From: Pseudomonadales bacterium
Lineage (GTDB): Bacteria; Pseudomonadota; Gammaproteobacteria; Pseudomonadales; Pseudohongiellaceae
Assembly (NCBI GenBank): GCA_022819645.1
Contig: JAJEGU010000055.1
Location: 1 to 51,552 of the forward strand
Length of the DNA stretch: 51,552 nt
Direction of reading: 5' to 3'
Of this stretch, positions 17,312 to 24,851 are shown one piece after another. Every line of letters starts with the position of its first letter. The first letter of the stretch is position 1. Under the pieces are notes generated by a model that saw nothing but the letters and a program-made list of their open reading frames with translations, did not search any database and was not told the DNA's origin. Position numbers and translations under genes: made by a program.

Positions 17312-18880
17312 ATGATAGACGATTCACTCATTGCGCAATTCGAGGCCCTGCTCGGCAAGAACGCCCTGAGCCGGGATTCGCAAAGCTGTGACTTTCTTGC
17401 CCAGGACATCTACACCCGGGGCCTGCCCGCGGGCCTCGTCCTGCGCCCCGCCGGCATCGAACAACTGGCGGCAGCGGTGTTGACCGCCACGGACGCCGGC
17501 CGCGCGGTTATTGCCCGGGGCGGCGGCATGTCTTACAGCAGCGGCTATGTGCCCGAAGAAAGCGATTCCGTGCTGATCGACATGGGCGGCCTGAACCGGG
17601 TGCTGGAAATCAACCGCGAGGACAGCCACGTCACCGTGGAAGCCGGGGCAAGCTGGCGCGAACTGCACGAGGCGCTGGCGGGAACCGGCCTGAGAACGCC
17701 CTACTGGGGCACGCTTTCCGGTATCCACGCCACGGTCGGCGGCAGTCTTTCCCAGAACAGCATCTTCTGGGGTTCGGGACGGTACGGCTCGGCGGCCGAA
17801 TCGGCCCTGTCGCTGAAAGTCGTATTGGCCGACGGCTCGCTGCTCGATACCGGCTCCGCTGGCCAGAAGCGGGCCGGCCCCTTTTTCCGCCAGCATGGAC
17901 CGGACCTCACCGGGCTGTTCTGCGGCGACTGCGGCGCGCTTGGAATCAAGGCCACGGCTACCCTGCGCCTGATACCGGAGTTTGCGGCCCGGTCATTCGC
18001 CGCCTTCGCCTTTGATGATTACCCTGCCCTGCTTGGGGCCATGGCGGAAATCTCGCGCCAGGATCTCGCCATGGAATGTTTTGGCTTCGATCCATTCCTG
18101 CAAGCCCAGCGCTCGCACCGGGAAAGCCTGGCCAGCGACGCGAAAAACCTGGTCGGCGTCATGAAATCCGCCGGCGGGGTGGGCAAGGCACTGGCCGAAG
18201 GCGCGCGGATTGCCATGTCCGGCCGCGGTTTTCTGCAAGACGCCGCCTGGTCCTGCCATTTGATGATGGAGGACCGGAGCGAGGCGGGGGCGGCCGGGCG
18301 GCTCGAAGCGCTGCGCAAGATTGCCGCGGACCAGGGCGGGCGGGAACTGCCCGACACGGTTCCCAAGGTGCTGCGGGCCAATCCCTTCGGGCCGGTGAAC
18401 AGCATGATCGGGCCCGAGGGAGAGCGCTGGGTTCCGGTGCATGGCATATTCCCCCATTCCCGTGCAATCGCCGCCATGGAATCGCTCGGGGAACTGTTTG
18501 CGAGTTTCGATCCAGTGTTGGCCGAACACGAAATCGGCGTGGGCTATCTCCTGACCACCATAGCCACAAACTGCACCGTGCTGGAGCCGGTGTTTTTCTG
18601 GCCCGACGCGCTGGAAGAGATTCATCGCCGCAGCGTGGAGCCGGGGCATCTGCGCAAGATCCGCGGATTTCCGCAGAATCCGGCGGCGCGCGCCGCGGTG
18701 GACCAAATCCGCCAGGCCCTGATCGGCCGCTTCATGGAACTGGGCGCGGCGCATCTGCAACTCGGCAAGTCCTATCCCTACCGGGAGGGATTGCGCGAGG
18801 CCAACTGGCGCCTGCTGCGGGCCCTCAAGCAGGAGCTGGACCCGAGGCGGCGCATGAATCCGGGAGCCCTTGGCCTGTGA
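17312..18880 (+). CDS. FAD-binding oxidoreductase, VAO/GlcD type
   Basis: This 522-residue flavoprotein carries the PCMH-type FAD domain: LRPAGIEQLAAAVLTATDAG, the pyrophosphate loop VIARGGGMSYSSGYVP, and TVGGSLSQNSIFWGSGRYG, followed by GALGIKATATLRLIPE. The C-terminal FAD-oxidase domain ends in the family signature DPRRRMNPGALGL. The family includes D-lactate, glycolate, vanillyl-alcohol and 4-cresol type oxidases; the substrate is not evident. No signal peptide is seen, so it is cytoplasmic. It lies 38 bp after the amine oxidase and overlaps the hydrolase by 4 bp, consistent with one catabolic operon. Confidence 0.87.
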   Translation: MIDDSLIAQFEALLGKNALSRDSQSCDFLAQDIYTRGLPAGLVLRPAGIEQLAAAVLTATDAGRAVIARGGGMSYSSGYVPEESDSVLIDMGGLNRVLEINREDSHVTVEAGASWRELHEALAGTGLRTPYWGTLSGIHATVGGSLSQNSIFWGSGRYGSAAESALSLKVVLADGSLLDTGSAGQKRAGPFFRQHGPDLTGLFCGDCGALGIKATATLRLIPEFAARSFAAFAFDDYPALLGAMAEISRQDLAMECFGFDPFLQAQRSHRESLASDAKNLVGVMKSAGGVGKALAEGARIAMSGRGFLQDAAWSCHLMMEDRSEAGAAGRLEALRKIAADQGGRELPDTVPKVLRANPFGPVNSMIGPEGERWVPVHGIFPHSRAIAAMESLGELFASFDPVLAEHEIGVGYLLTTIATNCTVLEPVFFWPDALEEIHRRSVEPGHLRKIRGFPQNPAARAAVDQIRQALIGRFMELGAAHLQLGKSYPYREGLREANWRLLRALKQELDPRRRMNPGALGL

Positions 18881-19725
18881 GCAAACGCGCCTATGCGGAA
18901 CTGCCGGACGGCAGGCAAACCCACTACCGCTGTCGCGGCGGTGGCTTGCCGCTGATTCTGTTGCATGCTTCGCCCCTATCGTCGGCCTGGATGGAACCCA
19001 CGATGGCTGCGCTGCCGGACGGCGTGTACGCGGTCGCCCCCGACACGCCGGGCTACGGCGCCTCGGACCCCCTGGCCAAACCAGGCGAAGACCTGAGCGA
19101 ATACGCAGCCTGGCTCAAGCGGTTCATCGCCGCGCTCGGGTTTGAGCGGGTCGGCGTATACGGTTCCTCCACCGGCGCCCAGATTGCCATCGAATTCGCC
19201 CGCGCCTGGCCTGAAGCGGCACATTTTCTGGTGCTCGACAACGCGGCTCATTTCACCGACGCCGAGCGCGAATACATCCTGGCGCGCTATTTTCCCGACC
19301 TTTCGCCACGCGAGGACGGCGCCCATTTGCGCAAGGCCTGGGATATGGTCAACGCTATCTGGCAATGGTTTCCCTGGTTCGAGCAGGACGAGCAACACCG
19401 CATCGCCCCGGCAGGCGCCGTTCCATTGGAGACGCGGCAGGCGATGCTGGTCGATCAACTTCGCGCCGGGGCCGATTACGCCCGCGCCTATCGCGGCGCC
19501 TTTCTCAACGAAGACGCCAACCGCCTGTTCGGGGTTTCCGCCCCAACGCGGATCATCCGCTGGCGCGGCGGGATGCTGCGCAAATACGCCGACCGCCTCG
19601 ACGACATGGATTTGCCCGCGAACATCGGCATGGTCCATTGCGGCCCAAGCATGGACGAGCGCCTCGCGGCCATCAGTGCTGCGGTCGCAGACCTCGCCAA
19701 GCTTCAGCGACCGCACGCGGAATGA
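18877..19725 (+). CDS. Alpha/beta hydrolase
   Basis: This 282-residue alpha/beta-fold hydrolase has the oxyanion loop LILLHASPLSSAWM, DTPGYGASDP, and the nucleophile elbow YGSSTGAQIA (GxSxG, serine nucleophile). A candidate catalytic histidine lies in GMVHCGPSMDE near the end. It would hydrolyse an ester, lactone or C-C bond of an intermediate made by the preceding oxidase. GTG at 18877 overlaps the oxidase stop (GTGA), so translation is coupled. A much longer frame upstream is a shadow of the oxidase gene and was not used. Confidence 0.87.
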   Translation: MSKRAYAELPDGRQTHYRCRGGGLPLILLHASPLSSAWMEPTMAALPDGVYAVAPDTPGYGASDPLAKPGEDLSEYAAWLKRFIAALGFERVGVYGSSTGAQIAIEFARAWPEAAHFLVLDNAAHFTDAEREYILARYFPDLSPREDGAHLRKAWDMVNAIWQWFPWFEQDEQHRIAPAGAVPLETRQAMLVDQLRAGADYARAYRGAFLNEDANRLFGVSAPTRIIRWRGGMLRKYADRLDDMDLPANIGMVHCGPSMDERLAAISAAVADLAKLQRPHAE

Positions 19726-19734
19726 CAGTGTGCA

Positions 19735-19770
19735 AGCCGTCATTCTGCGCAAGCGAAGCGCGGTGACTCA
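19735..19770. repeat. Family A half repeat
   Basis: GCCGTCATTCTGCGCAAGCG follows the hydrolase stop. Only one arm of the palindrome is present. The sequence becomes AT-rich immediately afterwards, where the promoter of the ATPase gene begins. Confidence 0.55.
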
Positions 19771-19802
19771 GGGCTTCGTCAGGAAAATATAACAAAATTA
19801 GG

Positions 19803-19844
19803 AAAGTTATGAAAATTTTATAAACTCGCTAACTTTGCTATATT
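19803..19844 (+). promoter_or_regulatory. Promoter with inverted repeat, probably giving a leaderless mRNA
   Basis: TATATT (19839-19844) ends six bases before the ATG at 19851, so the usual transcription start falls on or beside the start codon. TTTATA (19817-19822) with a 16-bp spacer is a fair -35. AAAGTTA (19803-19809) and TAACTTT (19830-19836) form an inverted repeat that brackets the -35, with AAAATTTT between them. This suggests a regulator or autoregulation site. No ribosome-binding site is present. Confidence 0.6.
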
Positions 19845-19850
19845 CCCGGC

Positions 19851-21032
19851 ATGGATCCGATTCGCAATCCTTATTCTCCCGGTGCGGGCGCGCAGCCGCC
19901 GGAACTTGCCGGCAGGCAAAGCCTGCTTGATACGGCGCAAATTGCCCTGGAGCGATGCAAGCTGGGCCGGTCCAGTAAAAGCTTGCTGATGGTCGGGCTT
20001 CGCGGCGTCGGCAAAACCGTGCTGCTCGACCGGATCAGGCAAAACGCCGAGGCGGACGGAAATCTCACCTTGTGGATTGAACACGTGGATAACCGTTCGT
20101 TGCCTTCGAAGCTCGTTCCGCAACTGCGAACCGCCTTGATCAGACTTTCCTCGCGGGCGCGTGCCAAGGATCTGACGCGGCGAGCATTCAGTGCGCTGGC
20201 GGGATTTGCCAATTCACTCAAAATCAAATTGCAGGACATTGAGCTTGGCTTCGACTTTCCGCTTGAATCAGGCTTGGCGGATTGCGGTGACCTGGAATCC
20301 GACTTGACTGACCTTCTTGAGATTGTCGGCCACGCCGCGAAAGCCGAAGGCGCAAGCATGGCAATTTTTGTCGACGAAATGCAGTATGTCGCGGAACACG
20401 AGCTTGCGGCTTTGATTGCGGCTTTGCACCGATGTTCGCAACGGCAGTTGCCTGTAATCCTGTTTGGAGCCGGCCTGCCGCAGCTACGAGGACGAATGGG
20501 CGACGCTAAATCTTATGCGGAGCGGCTGTTTTCCTTCCCGATCATTGATCAGTTAACCGCCAAAGATGCCAGATTGGCAATTGCCAAACCTGCGCAAGCC
20601 GAGGGAGTCGAGATTCGGGAGGACGCGCTTGAGCTTGTCGTGGAACGAACCCGGTGCTACCCCTATTTCTTGCAGGAGTGGGGAAAACACATCTGGGATG
20701 AAGCTGAGAGCTCGCCAATAACAATATCTCATGTCGAGGCCGCCTCCGTTCTGGCAATCTCGGAACTGGACGAGAGTTTCTTTCGCGTACGATTTGACCG
20801 ATTGACTCCGACAGAAAGAAATTATCTGAGAGCAATGGCCGAACTTGGAGAAGGGCCGCACCGTTCCGGCGAGATCGCGACAGTACTGAAAAGATCGGTA
20901 CAGGCTCTCGGCCCAACTCGCGCTCAGTTGATCTCCAAAGGAATGTTGTGGAGCCCGGGTCACGGCGATACCGCCTTTACGGTCCCGTTATTTGACCAAT
21001 TCATGCTGCGAAACGTGCCTGCAAATGAGTGA
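19851..21032 (+). CDS. AAA family ATPase with C-terminal winged-helix-like region
   Basis: This 393-residue STAND/ORC-like ATPase has Walker A VGLRGVGKT (about residues 48-56) and Walker B MAIFVDEMQ (about 170-178), followed by a sensor-like ILFGAGLP. The C-terminal 80 residues (LTPTERNYLRAMAELGEG, EIATVLKRS, LISKGMLWSPG, FTVPLFDQFML) look like a winged-helix DNA-binding domain. Such stand-alone ATPases are widespread and mostly uncharacterised. It is less GC-rich than its neighbours, has its own promoter with an inverted repeat, and separates two catabolic gene groups, all hinting at separate acquisition. ATG at 19851 is the only reasonable start. Confidence 0.8.
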   Translation: MDPIRNPYSPGAGAQPPELAGRQSLLDTAQIALERCKLGRSSKSLLMVGLRGVGKTVLLDRIRQNAEADGNLTLWIEHVDNRSLPSKLVPQLRTALIRLSSRARAKDLTRRAFSALAGFANSLKIKLQDIELGFDFPLESGLADCGDLESDLTDLLEIVGHAAKAEGASMAIFVDEMQYVAEHELAALIAALHRCSQRQLPVILFGAGLPQLRGRMGDAKSYAERLFSFPIIDQLTAKDARLAIAKPAQAEGVEIREDALELVVERTRCYPYFLQEWGKHIWDEAESSPITISHVEAASVLAISELDESFFRVRFDRLTPTERNYLRAMAELGEGPHRSGEIATVLKRSVQALGPTRAQLISKGMLWSPGHGDTAFTVPLFDQFMLRNVPANE

Positions 21033-21059
21033 AGACTGTTTTCCGCCCAAGGCGGGAAA

Positions 21060-21620
21060 CTAGCGCAGTTCGCTGAGTAACTGGTTGATTTCTACGGTGA
21101 AGCCGTCCGGGTCCTGGACGGTGCTGATCATGACGTCGATGGTTGAGTTGCCATCGTAGGAGGGGAAGGATACCGGCGAGGGTTCGTCGATGACGACGAC
21201 GTTCTCGACGGCGGTGGCGCGGGAGAATGTGCCGGGGAGGTCTTCCACGTTGAACAGCAGCACAGTGGTTCCCGCCATGAACGCGGTTCCGCTGAGGTCG
21301 ACGGTCTCGCGAACCGGGCGGAAGTACTGCAGCAGGCCAAGCACGCCGATGAAATCGTCGTTGGCCCGCAGGAACACCAGGCGCCGGGCGATGTCTGCGT
21401 CTTCGACGGTAGCGTCCGGCGGGGTCAGAATCATGTTGTCGTAAATCACCGCCATGCCCAGGGCGTCGCGGTAGAATTCCAGCGAGCGCTCGATATCGTT
21501 CACTATCAGGGTCGTGCGGCGCAGGTCGAGTGGTACGCGCTCGTCATCGGGGACGGTGTCGGCCAGCGCCGCGCCTGCCGTGAGCAGGGCGGCGAGAATT
21601 ACCGCGAGTTGCATTCTCAT
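21060..21620 (-). CDS. Exported VOC family protein
   Basis: This 186-residue VOC-fold protein starts with a clear signal peptide (LAVILAALLTAGAALA/DTV), so it is predicted to be periplasmic, unusual for this fold. RTTLIVNDIERSLEFYRDALGMAV and LVFLRANDDFIGVLGLLQYF resemble the VOC protein at 8705; DPDGFTVEINQL supplies the C-terminal glutamate ligand. The ATG at 21620 overlaps the DUF1838 stop (ATGA), so the two are co-translated and probably work together. Its reaction is unknown. Confidence 0.85.
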   Translation of the reverse strand: MRMQLAVILAALLTAGAALADTVPDDERVPLDLRRTTLIVNDIERSLEFYRDALGMAVIYDNMILTPPDATVEDADIARRLVFLRANDDFIGVLGLLQYFRPVRETVDLSGTAFMAGTTVLLFNVEDLPGTFSRATAVENVVVIDEPSPVSFPSYDGNSTIDVMISTVQDPDGFTVEINQLLSELR

Positions 21621-22510
21621 TGGTCTTCCCCGTCGATGATCTTCTTCATGAAGGTCCAGGAAGTCTCGTTCGGTCTCGTGTCGTCGAGACCGGGAGGGGC
21701 AACGTATTCCGGGTAGTTCTCGGCGATCTCTGACCGCATCGTCGCCGACAGTTGTTCAAAGCCTTCCAGCTTGCGGCCCATGGCGTTGAAATACATCATG
21801 CCCGCGCGATCACCCATCCGCATCCACGGCAGCCAGGGCGCCAGCCGCACCCAGGACACCACCGGGTAGGCCACCGGGGAGTCCGCGTCGAGCAACTCTC
21901 CGGTATCGCCATTGAAATCGAAGATTTCCGTGGCGTGGTACGTTCCCCCAACGTAATTCTGATAATCCCCGCCCATGGGATTGGTGTAGAACAGCGGCAC
22001 CTCGATCCGCATCAGCCAGTTGCCGTTGATGTCCTGCAAGTCAAAGGGAATGTCCTGCCCTTCGGCGGTGCGGGCGAATGTCGGCCTGCCGTTGACCGGG
22101 TCGTTGGCCACATGAATGACGTCATTGTCCACGCCCGTCCAGGGGTTGGCGAAACTGCGCAGCACTTCATTGCCTTGCGGGTCGAGGTACAGCATGAGTT
22201 CCCGCGACACCATGCGATAGCCGGGACCCCGCTCGGGGTCCTCGATGCTCACGCATTGCCGGATGTTCATGCCATCGAGGTTGAAGAGGTGCCGGTCGGG
22301 CTCGCCGGGCACCCGGGAATACGCCCGGCCGAACCACTGGAAAACCTGGGGCGAGGCGTCTTCCGTGGAACAGTGTATCTTGCGGTTGATGGCGATATTG
22401 CCTTCGGCGGTGGCCGGATCGAGTTCGGCGGCCGAGGCTGCCGCCGCGACGAACGCCAGGACCAGAACAGGGGCCGATTGTAACGCCAAGAGTCGCAGGA
22501 TCAGTCTCAT
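21617..22510 (-). CDS. DUF1838 family exported protein
   Basis: This 297-residue protein has a signal peptide (about residues 1-26, FVAAAASA/AELD). It matches the DUF1838 pattern as I know it: KIHCSTEDASPQVFQWFGRAYS, a long beta-rich middle with many aromatic residues (YFNAMGRKLEGF), and PPGLDDTRPNETSWTFMKK at the end. No catalytic role is established for the family. ATG at 22510 is preceded by AGGAG; the frame to 22624 has no support. It is the first gene of a two-gene operon with the exported VOC protein, and faces away from the DUF1330/nitrilase pair. Confidence 0.82.
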   Translation of the reverse strand: MRLILRLLALQSAPVLVLAFVAAAASAAELDPATAEGNIAINRKIHCSTEDASPQVFQWFGRAYSRVPGEPDRHLFNLDGMNIRQCVSIEDPERGPGYRMVSRELMLYLDPQGNEVLRSFANPWTGVDNDVIHVANDPVNGRPTFARTAEGQDIPFDLQDINGNWLMRIEVPLFYTNPMGGDYQNYVGGTYHATEIFDFNGDTGELLDADSPVAYPVVSWVRLAPWLPWMRMGDRAGMMYFNAMGRKLEGFEQLSATMRSEIAENYPEYVAPPGLDDTRPNETSWTFMKKIIDGEDQ

Positions 22511-22538
22511 GATTTCACTCCTGTATTCGCTTCGACCG

Positions 22539-22550
22539 TACCACGTGGTA
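22539..22550. promoter_or_regulatory. 12-bp palindrome upstream of the DUF1838 operon
   Basis: TACCACGTGGTA is a perfect palindrome 29 bp before the DUF1838 start, in an AT-rich stretch that also holds TTGACA on the minus strand (22562-22557). It may be an operator. The promoter itself cannot be placed with confidence. Confidence 0.4.
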
Positions 22551-22581
22551 TAAAGATATGTCAATATAACAAGTACCAAGG

Positions 22582-22736
22582 CAGCAATTCTCATTATGGC
22601 AATGGGCGCGCCCACATCAGTCATTCTGCGCGCAGTCGCAGAATCTCATTGCGTGGCCGCTGCAAGAGATTCCGCGACTGCGCTTCGCTTCGCGCGGAAT
22701 GACATGAAGGTTGGAGCGCCAAAATGAGAATAGCTG
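22582..22736. mobile_element. MITE-like element with 19-bp terminal inverted repeats
   Basis: The 155-bp element begins CAGCAATTCTCATTATGGC and ends with the inverse of CAGCTATTCTCATTTTGGC (17 of 19 match). It is bracketed by 9-bp direct repeats GTACCAAGG at 22573-22581 and 22737-22745, the mark of a transposition target duplication. The interior is the family A palindrome (GTCATTCTGCGCGCAGTCGC and inverse). It has no coding capacity, so it would need a transposase in trans. A further end-like sequence, GCTAAAATGAACATTGCTG at 22823-22841, suggests an older neighbouring copy. Related ends lie at 31876 and 48060. Confidence 0.8.
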
Positions 22737-22860
22737 GTACCAAGGACTGCGGCTTCGATCCGGCGGCGACTCACATGGTGCGGAACTGATCGAAGCCACC
22801 GACTCCGATAAGGATACGAAACGCTAAAATGAACATTGCTGGTATTGGGAGAATCGAACT

Positions 22861-23166
22861 GTGGCGGCTTATTTGGTAGTCGAAGCGGTGATTGCCGATC
22901 GGGAAAAGTTTGCCGCTTACGCCCGTCAGGTGCCCGAACTGGTGGCCCGTTTCGGTGGAGAATATGTGGTGCTCGGCGGCGAGCAGGAGACGTTGGAAGG
23001 CGACTGGGGCGGGCAGCGGATTGTGATGCATCGCTGGCCGGATATGGCAAGCGCGCGGGATTTCTGGAATTCTCCGGATTATGCGCAGGTCAGGAAACTG
23101 CGCGAAGGCGCGGGAGAATTCCGCGTGCTGCTGGTGGAAGGCCGCGAGAGCGAGGCCCTCGAATGA
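22861..23166 (+). CDS. DUF1330 domain protein
   Basis: This 101-residue protein is a small dimeric alpha-beta barrel of the DUF1330 type: AAYLVVEAVIADREKFAAYA, GGEYVVLGGEQETLEG and RWPDMASARDFWNSPDYAQV match the family layout. Members are small proteins of unknown reaction. GTG at 22861 is preceded by GGGAG. Its stop overlaps the start of the nitrilase relative (ATGA), so the pair is an operon. Confidence 0.85.
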   Translation: MAAYLVVEAVIADREKFAAYARQVPELVARFGGEYVVLGGEQETLEGDWGGQRIVMHRWPDMASARDFWNSPDYAQVRKLREGAGEFRVLLVEGRESEALE

Positions 23167-24149
23167 ATGACAAAACCGCGGCGCCCTATGCCGCGCTGGC
23201 GCTGCAGATGCGCTGCCATGCCGTGAACGACGCCCCCACGGCGGCGGAGGCGAGGGCCCGGATTCGGGGCGGCATCGAACGCTGCAACGGCCTGATCCGG
23301 GGCAGCCGGCAATTCATCAAGACCTATAGCGGCGATACCACTCGCCTGGTGGTGCTGCCGGAGTATTTTCTCACCGGCTACCCCCGGGGGGAAAGCGCGG
23401 CGGAATGGCGGGCAAGGGCCTGCCTGCATCCCGCCGGCAAGGAGTACCGGCTGCTTGGCGAGGCCGCCCGGGAGAACGGGGTGTTTCTGTCCGGCAACGC
23501 CTACGAAACCGATGACCACTTCCCGGACCTGCATTTCCAGTGCAGCTTCATCATCGACCCGACGGGCGAACTGATCCTGCGCTACCGCCGGCAGATTTCG
23601 ATGTTTGCGCCGACGCCACATGACGTGCTCGAGCGCTATCTGGAAGTCTATGGCGAAGATGCCCTGTATCCCGTGGCGGATACCGAAATCGGCAAGCTCG
23701 CCTGCGTCGCCTCCGAGGAAATCCTGTTTCCCGAAATCAGCATGGAACTGGCCCGCCGCGGCGCCGAAGTGATCTGTCATTCGTCGAGCGAGCAGGGCAG
23801 CCCGCAACTGACGCCGAAGAACATCGCCAAACGCGCCCGGGCATTTGAAAACCAGACCTATGTGGTGTCCGCCAACAGCGCGGGTATCGCCGGGCCGGGA
23901 TTCCCCGAAGATTCCACCGACGGCCATTCCCAGATTGTGGACTACAGGGGCAAGCTGCTGGCGGAGGCGGCTTTTGGTGAATCCATGTGCGGCTTCGCGG
24001 AAATCGACATCGCCGCCCTGCGCCGGGAACGCGGCAAGCAGGCAATGCTCAACCTGCCGGCGCGGCGAGGGGTGCTAGGAACCTGCGCCGTGTGCAGAAA
24101 CTCAATCGGAAATCAAGGGGATATGGGGATCTTGGAGCCTGCGCCGTAG
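23163..24149 (+). CDS. Nitrilase-superfamily (carbon-nitrogen hydrolase) relative, atypical active site
   Basis: This 328-residue protein has the nitrilase fold. The first catalytic residue, Glu, is seen in LVVLPEYFLTGYP. The usual lysine position is in RYRRQISMF, where no lysine is present. The catalytic-cysteine block normally reads like CxDxxFPE; here it is CVASEEILFPE, so serine aligns with the cysteine unless the nearby Cys, three residues earlier, takes its place. RGAEVICHSSSEQG and FENQTYVVSANSAG are normal family blocks. It may use altered chemistry or bind rather than hydrolyse. The last residues (EPAP) and stop come from a GGAGCCTGCGCCGTAG repeat. It is coupled to the DUF1330 gene. 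Confidence 0.82.
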   Translation: MNDKTAAPYAALALQMRCHAVNDAPTAAEARARIRGGIERCNGLIRGSRQFIKTYSGDTTRLVVLPEYFLTGYPRGESAAEWRARACLHPAGKEYRLLGEAARENGVFLSGNAYETDDHFPDLHFQCSFIIDPTGELILRYRRQISMFAPTPHDVLERYLEVYGEDALYPVADTEIGKLACVASEEILFPEISMELARRGAEVICHSSSEQGSPQLTPKNIAKRARAFENQTYVVSANSAGIAGPGFPEDSTDGHSQIVDYRGKLLAEAAFGESMCGFAEIDIAALRRERGKQAMLNLPARRGVLGTCAVCRNSIGNQGDMGILEPAP

Positions 24150-24848
24150 GAGGAGATCCTGGGTGGTGGCGTCCCTGAGTTCGAATTGGGCGCGGCGCAT
24201 TTCGCCGAGAAAGGAGGCGCTTTCGTCGAGGGCGGTGATGATGAAGACGAGGCGGCCGGTTACCTGTTCGCCGGGGGCGAGTTGCAGGGGCAGGAACAGA
24301 TAGCGCTCATTGGCGCTGAGCATGCCGCGGACCGAGGATTCGACACTGAGGGTTTCGTCCGGGGCGGCTTCGCGTACGGCGCGGTAAAGGGTGGATTCGC
24401 CTTCGGCGTCGATCATTCGCAGATAGACATCGAGCTGGCGGCTGAACAACTCGCCATTGCCGAGTTCCACGGTAGGGGTGAAGATGGGATAGGCGAAGCC
24501 GATTTCCACCAGGGCATTGGAAGAGCTGTCGGTAATCAGGCGCTGTTCGGTCATGCGGATGCTGAGTCCGGCCGCTCCGTGGCGCGGCAGCCAGTAAAGG
24601 TGGTAGGCCAGGCTGACAGGCAGGCTCAGCAGACCGAGCGCGAACAGCGCGGTGGCGGCTCGGGGGGATCGCTTGCGCGGCAACAGCCAGATGGCGGTGG
24701 AGGCGGCAAGTAGAGGCGCGGATAGCAGGATGGCGCGAAGCAGCAGGCTTTGCTGACCCAGCCAGAGACTGTTGGCGCTGAGCAGCCAGGCGGCGGCGAG
24801 CGCGGCGGCGATGAGGGCGGCTGCGGCTATCCGGCCTGGAGTCTGCAT
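24102..24848 (-). CDS. Hypothetical membrane protein
   Basis: This 248-residue protein has three hydrophobic segments in its first 90 residues (IAAAALIAAALAAAWLL; LLLRAILLSAPLLAAST; AATALFALGLLSLPVSLAY) and then a beta-rich soluble part (about 95-240). I do not recognise a family. It starts 3 bp after the lipA stop and so may be the last gene of the lipB-lipA unit. Its 3' end overlaps the convergent nitrilase relative by 48 bp across a repeat copy; the true end of one or both proteins may have been changed by that repeat. Confidence 0.6.
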   Translation of the reverse strand: MQTPGRIAAAALIAAALAAAWLLSANSLWLGQQSLLLRAILLSAPLLAASTAIWLLPRKRSPRAATALFALGLLSLPVSLAYHLYWLPRHGAAGLSIRMTEQRLITDSSSNALVEIGFAYPIFTPTVELGNGELFSRQLDVYLRMIDAEGESTLYRAVREAAPDETLSVESSVRGMLSANERYLFLPLQLAPGEQVTGRLVFIITALDESASFLGEMRRAQFELRDATTQDLLLRRRLQDPHIPLISD

Positions 24849-24851
24849 GCC

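Noticed and set aside
17312-18880. Assigning the FAD oxidase specifically as D-lactate dehydrogenase or 4-cresol dehydrogenase
   Set aside because: Only the family-level FAD and C-terminal motifs are visible; no substrate-specific residues could be assigned.
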